DNA of 64,000 nt from Pocillopora verrucosa. Taxonomy: Eukaryota; Cnidaria; Anthozoa; Scleractinia; Pocilloporidae. The translations under genes were made by a program, and so were the position numbers. The stretch covers positions 8,818,458 to 8,882,457 of the forward strand of contig NC_089314.1 of assembly GCF_036669915.1 (NCBI RefSeq). Direction: 5' to 3'. Positions 58,741 through 64,000 of this stretch are shown here, piece after piece (position 1 is the stretch's first letter; every line of letters begins with the position of its first letter). Under the pieces are notes generated by a model that was not told where the DNA came from, made no database searches, and saw only the letters and a list, made by a program, of their open reading frames with translations.

Positions 58741-59749
58741 CTATGTTATCCTTTTCGCTGCGTCGTCCTTCGTCCAAACTTCATCGTGATTACCATTGGA
58801 CTTTATGCTTGGTTTTCCTCCACACTCACAACACGAAGCTGCACAGTTCTTAAGCTGAGGAATAAGGCAAAAAGCAAGTTTTCATATGCAACTGTGCGTT
58901 CAAATGTAGAAAGTTAAAAGGAAGGAAAATAGATTTATTTGAGTTTCCCTTTATTCTTGTCTTGTTTATCAAAAGCTACGTTGTACTGCACTTTTGTTCT
59001 TCTCAAAGCCGTGAACTACATAATTATAAAACATCATGGGAGCAATTTATTTGTTTTTCCACTCTTTAAACTTTGAAACGTTTAAAGAACGATCAGAGGG
59101 CTTTTTTCCCCTATGATTCCTATACTGGATGATATTTTTATGAGACACTACATGAAAAGATGGATGAATGAATGGATGTAATGATTGATGGGTGGATGGA
59201 GAGATGGATGAAGACTGGATGGATTTACAAGGAAATGAAGGAACGTACAAACAAACAAAGGACCGACTGACCGACCGAGCGAGCAACCGTCCGACCGATC
59301 AAATGAACGAACAAACAAACGAACGAACGAACGCATGCACGCACGAACGAACGTACGAACGGACGAACGAACGAACGAACGAACGAGCGAACGAACGAGT
59401 GAACGAGCGAACGAGCGAGCGAGCGAGCGAGCGAGCGAGAGAACGAGAGAACGAACGAACGAAAGAACGAACGGATGAACCAACGAATGAATGGATACAC
59501 CCGTTCGAATTAAGAACTTCATTTCTTTTTTAAATCCTAAATCAGTCTGAAAAATAGAAACAACCGAACTTATCAGGAAAAATTCCAGAGTTTACTGGGG
59601 TGTAAGATTTTCAAGCGATAAATACAGACCTTTCTTTTATAAAGTATCTTTTTTCCATACGGTATGAGATTTCCAAAGCTCTCGCCCTCAACAGTTAGCA
59701 TCCCTACTACAAAAAAGGCACACAGGAATACGGATCGTTCGATCTTCAT
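58741..59749 (-). CDS. Gene I: putative amidated-peptide precursor with Cys-rich C-terminus
   Basis: Minus-strand exons 59749-59630 and 58854-58741 (AAG|GTCTGT ... TTATTCCTCAG|CTT, phase 0) give 77 residues. The signal peptide MKIERSVFLCAFFVVGMLTV is followed by EGESFGNLIPYGKK: a peptide with central Pro, then Gly-Lys-Lys; then ILYKRK, a second basic site at the exon junction. Exon 2 encodes LKNCAASCCECGGKPSIK, with four Cys as CxxxCCxC, and an acidic/basic tail ending AAKRIT. After processing it could yield an amidated peptide (ESFGNLIPY-amide) and a Cys-rich fragment; these products are inferred. A TATA-like AATAAAAAG lies about 50 bases upstream of the ATG. The 775-bp intron contains the ACGA array. 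Convergent with gene K. Confidence 0.6.
59245..59485. repeat. ACGA-type tetranucleotide array
   Basis: (GAAC)n with GAGC, GACC and GTAC variants, flanked by a GGATGAAT-type stretch at 59160-59220. Read in frame it gives long Arg/Ser/Phe or Glu/Arg/Thr/Asn frames on both strands, which are not genes. Located in the intron of gene I. Confidence 0.95.
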
Positions 59750-59759
59750 CTTAAGCTTT

Positions 59760-61975
59760 GGTATAAGACCGCGCTTCTATGATACCTCATAGTAAGGCTT
59801 TTTATTCTATTGCAGCCTTAAAAGCCCACAGAAAATGATTGCGTAAAGTTATTCTAAAAGCATCATCCCTGTAAATAATCCGGGAAAATTAATGAAATAA
59901 GGGAGACGGGATATAACGTTTCTTCACATATCCAGAATAGTAGGCGCTTGGCGCATTTAAAACTTTATTTAAATGACTCGCTAGGAAATATAATTTCAGG
60001 AGGTTAAAGGACGAGCAAGAGGGAAACGAACACGAAAATAAAAGTCAAAATCATACTCACGAATGTCTGGCTATCAAAATTCCACCTAAGCATCATTATC
60101 TTTCTTTTTATGTTTTAATAACGAGAACTGGATCATTAAAAAATCAAGAGAAAACGTGTTCTAATTACTAGAAGGAATATGTCGCAAAAATCCACTTCAG
60201 ACGACATCTTGGCGTCGCGAAGCTTGACAGAATTTTATTGTTCGCATTTACAGTCATTACATGTCCTGGGTTTTTAAAATTTCCACGCACGCAAATCCGC
60301 CTGGATGTAACAATTAATGATTAATGCACAAGCGAGAGAAACACGCGCGGCGGAAATAATGTATTGAAAGAGGTAAAGCAGGTAAGATTCAATAGGTTAT
60401 ACCTTGATGTCTTACTAAGTTTTTTGGTTTTTTATATCTTTTGATAAAGATGAATATGAATAGATGGCACCCAGCACGAGATGAGTTGTTGCGTGCAGTC
60501 CTTCAGAGACTTTATTACCTCAAAAGACACGTAGGCGTCAATTTACCAGTTCATCCCTGCTGATAATCTAGTTTCACCTGTCAAATTGGCTTATCCTGTT
60601 GATAGTGGCTATTGAGTGATACCTACATTTGCATCATAAAACACGTTTTTTGTCTGCCCTTTTTCACAAGATAAACTCAGCTGATCACATCACATCCCGT
60701 CTCTGTCTATGACATGAAGGGGTATATAGGTTAGCTTTTATTCCCAGGTAAGACATGAAAGGATTCTTCGCTTTGCTAACCAGGCATGAAAGCGCTTTTT
60801 TTTCTACGGATTAAAATCATTCCAAAGAAAGCTTTCGCTTGTATTTAATTTCGGTCTTGGATCTCTGATAAGGTGTTCTCTCTGGTTTCCAGATTCTCGT
60901 GGAAGAATAAAACAGGCAACGATATGCCTGGTCAAGTTTTAGAAACATCATTAATCCGACCTCTTTCGGAGTTTTCTTTAGTTTTTGGCTTCGTTGCTTT
61001 TTCTGATTTTAATTTTGTTTACTTTTTCAGTTTTTTTTCCTACATATTTTGTTTTTCCCTTTTGGTGTTCCTCTTCTCGAAATAAATAAATTTTTCTACA
61101 TTGCAAGAAGTGCAGCCTTAACCGCCTTCATATGCAAAATGTCATTATACTATGATACAAAAACAATAATAATGAATATTATGATTAGAGTAATATAATA
61201 ACAATAATACTTATAAAAGTGATCATAATAAAACTTGAAGAACAAAAAAATTTCATGGTACTCGGTAAAAAGGATTTAACGAAGGATTTGATGGCAACTC
61301 TTGTTTGGTTTTGGATGGAAATAAAGAAATATACTGATGTGCTAAGGTATATATTTTTTAATATCTAACTTATGCTCTTGAGGGACGCTGGAGGAAAACC
61401 ATACCTTTCTTTTTTAAATGTTGAGAAGTTGCGTCGCATTTTCAAAATAGCAAGTCAGTCAGTGGGGATTGCTCAACCAAATACACAAAATAAGTGATGT
61501 CTTATCTGCCTTTATTTTACTTTTTCTTTGTTTCTCTAATTTTGCATCATAATTTATTTGTATATTTGTTGAGAGAAAATAAGACTATTCTTTCGCATAT
61601 AACATCTAGAACTTCACTTTGTTATAAAAAGTTTTTTCTTCGTGGGCACCTTATCTTTCAACTCTTTACCTTTAAAAACCAGGCACATTAGCAGTAGGAT
61701 ATTATTTAGGAAGTCTTCTCATGAATATTGTTATGTATAGCGTAGTTACCGTAGATAAAAGTTAGCCAAATTTGTATTTTCTCTCATTTTCGTTTAATTT
61801 TTTTTTTGTTTGTATTTTAATCATTTAAGCAGAATCCCTTTGACAACAGTACTTGGGTAATTAGGAGCTATCCTATATAAGTGTTCTCTTTTGTTATTCT
61901 TGTTATTAATATTATTATTGTTGTTGTTGTTTCTATTGTCATATCCGTTCGAGGGCAGTAAGGAAAGGCAGGAGT
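59760..61975. other. Intergenic DNA between genes I and J
   Basis: AT-rich. A TATA-like GTATATAGG (60722) is followed by a short frame starting MKGFFALL at 60755 that stops after 19 codons; it could be a decayed relative of the peptide genes but is not supported. No other exon seen. Confidence 0.45.
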
Positions 61976-61980
61976 TTCTT

Positions 61981-62679
61981 TTAATGTAAATCATGTCCTG
62001 TGTTTCCTCTTTGAGAACCTTTGTTCTTTCTTTGTATCTCGGTCTGCGACGCCATGGCCATTCGTAAATCAGAACATTCCAAAGCCCTGCATAAAGAGCT
62101 CTTAGCTTCTCTGAACTGGAAAGGAAAGCAAATATAACGTGAGTGAACGAAAGAAGAGATTAAAATATCTTGACGAAAATTGTTTTTCACATACAAATTT
62201 AAATGACACCATTATGTACTTTTACTAAGGAGCCGTCAATTTGTCACGGAATACTGTTGCCGTTGATTTTTTTTTCTTTTCTTACTTTCAATTTAAAATT
62301 GTTCCTCCCACCCAAATCAACGTAGTAAAAAGATGAAAAAAACTTGGTACATTTACATTTAGACGGTTTCATCATCAAAACATAATCGCACATAATTGTT
62401 TGAGTAATCCAGGATGGGTCAGTGCAAAAAATTGTCCAAACGTAACACTCCAAATAATTTGATTTTTTCCTAAAAAGCCCTTTAGTTTAAAAAGATAAAG
62501 ACAGAGACAAGAACAGAAAAACTTTAAAAAATGTAGCCTTTCTTTAATAATCTAACCTTGTTGATACCCAGTCCTCGTTTTCCTCCTGGAATGAAAGTGC
62601 CCATGCTTTCACCTTCGGAGGCCAGCATTACTAATAGAAACACGACACAGATGACTTTTCCTACAACGTTACTCTTCAT
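61981..62679 (-). CDS. Gene J: putative amidated-peptide precursor
   Basis: Minus-strand exons 62679-62557 and 62115-61981 (AAG|GTTAGA ... TGCTTTCCTTTCCAG|TTC, phase 0) give 85 residues. Exon 1 has exactly the length of gene K exon 1 (123 nt): signal peptide MKSNVVGKVICVVFLLVMLA, then SEGESMGTFIPGGKR with central Pro and Gly-Lys-Arg, then GLGINK. Exon 2 encodes FREAKSSLCRALECSDLR with two Cys, and a hydrophilic, basic tail ending GNTGHDLH. Predicted secreted precursor of an amidated ESMGTFIPG-type peptide. A good TATA box (CTATAAAATAAG, about 62752-62764) lies 75-85 bases before the ATG. Same strand as gene I and clearly related to it: ESFGNLIPYGKK versus ESMGTFIPGGKR. Confidence 0.6.
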
Positions 62680-62751
62680 CTTTTTGACTCTTTGGTATCT
62701 ATTACCGTCCCTCTCCTCTTCTTGTTCACTCTGAGTCGTAGATCTAAGCCC

Positions 62752-62764
62752 TCTTATTTTATAG
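62752..62764 (-). promoter_or_regulatory. TATA box of gene J
   Basis: Minus strand CCTATAAAATAAGAG, about 75-85 bases upstream of the ATG at 62679. Confidence 0.5.
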
Positions 62765-62769
62765 GCCTA

Positions 62770-64000
62770 AGGAGACAAACTATTGCGAAAGATCTCTTAA
62801 AAAAGCATTCATAAATGTTAAGAATAAAGCAGATGGCAAGTAAATCTTGGCTTTCACAATTGCCAGTGAAATGCGAGAGCAGTCCTGAATCATCTTTAAG
62901 TAAGGAAATAGGAAAAATAAAATTTATTCCTCTTTAATTGGTCGTTATGAATATATATTGACTAAAATGAGTCATGGAAATGCATCTTAATCCCAAAGAT
63001 CTAGCTTTGGCGAAGACACATTTGCGGGCAGGTGGTCGATCCAGAGAGAGCTTATGCTACTTATCCATTTGTTTTCACAATGCAAAGATATACGATGCAC
63101 AATTTTGAAAGCCTTTAAAGGTTGATCGATTAACTTGAGATGTCTCACATTCAAAGGTAAGTTATCCGATAGGGTTTACTAAAGAACAAGAGGATCATAA
63201 GTAGAGTTGATCATAAGTAGAGTTTCAAGAGAGTTGCAGTATCAAACTCTTTTTTATTGAAAAGGCGGCATTTACTTAGAAACATCTTGTGAATAAATCA
63301 AGCGCTAACATCGTTAAAGTTCTTGGTTATTCATCACTGTACTGGTAAATTATAATGATGATAACGAGCCTTGATAGATGGCGGTGAGGTTAGAACGCTT
63401 GATAGTTTGACCTTGGCGTAAATCTTCCCATTTTGTAATTTATCTTGGAAGTTTGGAACAAGATAAATTAACTTTAAACATAATTTCCACCCTCTGACGA
63501 GGATATCGACGTCACCGCAACAAAGGAAGAAAACAAGGGTTACATCGTGATTTGAATGAGAGTACTACTGTATTAACTGTTTATTTTCAAATAAAACTAT
63601 ATGCAGAAAATCTTTCTTAAGCGCTGTTTGCTACTTAGTGCACGTACCTGGGTGTTCAGTCAAACAATGTTCTATGGTGTAAAGCTATAAAAAGACTGCA
63701 CTTTTTAATCAATACTATTGCTGTCTAGTTTCTCTTCACGAAAGTCAAGTAAAGTTTGAAGTTACTAACACGTAATCGTAGCTTAACGACCACGTTGCAC
63801 GCGAAGACGACAGACACGCGAATGATGATAAAACTATAAGTTTTTCAACCATGGCACTCAATTGAGTGTGGTTTTCAGATCGCATCATTTTCTCAGCAGC
63901 CAGAATAATGATAAGGCTCAAATCATAATGGTTTAAAAAAAGAAATTAAAAAAAAAAAAGAAGTGAAAGAGGAGAAACAGTATTGCTTCCTACACGTGAG
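62770..64000. other. Right end of window, no gene recognised
   Basis: A TATA-like GCTATAAAAAGACTG at about 63685-63699 could be the promoter of a + strand gene continuing beyond the window, but no coding exon follows within it. An A-run lies near 63950. Confidence 0.35.

Noticed and set aside
59148..59533. Long frames of RSFVRSLVRS or ERTNERTNER type on both strands
   Set aside because: ACGA tetranucleotide array; open only because a 4-base repeat without stops cycles through frames.
60755..60814. Further peptide-precursor member starting MKGFFALL
   Set aside because: The frame stops after 19 codons, without a complete signal peptide or a Gly-dibasic site.
1..64000. CRISPR arrays, bacterial operons, rRNA genes
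   Set aside because: Tandem repeats present lack the spacer pattern of CRISPR; gene structure is clearly eukaryotic; no rRNA sequence recognised.

Overview
The window looks like a eukaryotic, almost certainly anthozoan cnidarian (probably scleractinian coral) chromosome segment. The reasons are AT-rich DNA with short exons and GT-AG introns, tandem families of secreted PAN-domain proteins with a fibrinogen-like C-terminal domain, an intronless rhodopsin-class GPCR with a long basic tail, and many decayed LINE, DNA-transposon, foldback and SINE copies. The species is not identified. Exon boundaries were read by eye from splice consensus, frame and alignment between copies inside the window.

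Layout. 1-930 is an almost pure pyrimidine tract, followed by a possible two-exon gene for a small secreted protein (943-1850) containing foldback MITEs. 3389-3726 is an LTR-like segment whose upstream part is packed with heat-shock elements. From 5.8 to 36.4 kb lies a cluster of five related genes: A (5805-7149,+), B (13279-16423,+), D (18008-20201,-), C (32048-33542,+) and E (35256-36420,-). A to D have a signal-peptide/PAN exon joined in phase 0 to one long exon for a C-terminal domain of about 240 residues; E replaces the PAN exon by a short signal-peptide/Cys exon. At least three broken copies of the domain (8678-8794, 11110-11240, 28540-28632) lie among them. Genes A, C and D carry the same LINE tail fragment in their 3' flank, so they arose by segmental duplication, and D is an inverted copy whose second exon sits behind an unrelated-looking PAN exon. 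A PAN-pentraxin gene (43934-46595,-) continues the same secreted recognition-protein theme.

Inside the cluster are a single-exon GPCR (22598-24058,-) whose 5' end is part of a three-copy 305-bp tandem repeat, a decayed THAP/YqaJ-type transposon (20421-21598), a pogo-like element (25106-25561) and a foldback-type element with long repetitive inverted ends (29160-30540).

From 47.9 to 62.7 kb there is a second apparent family, too short for ordinary gene finding: four two-exon genes (47932-48570,+; 58108-58440,+; 58741-59749,-; 61981-62679,-) and one pseudogene (50193-50287). Exon 1 encodes a signal peptide followed at once by a short peptide with a central Pro and a Gly-dibasic (GKR/GKK/GRR) amidation/cleavage site. 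These look like undescribed single-copy amidated-peptide precursors and are the best candidate here for a new system. The rest is repeats (TTC, ACGA and AGTC arrays, two LINE reverse-transcriptase relics, a Crypton-like relic) and intergenic DNA without recognisable genes.
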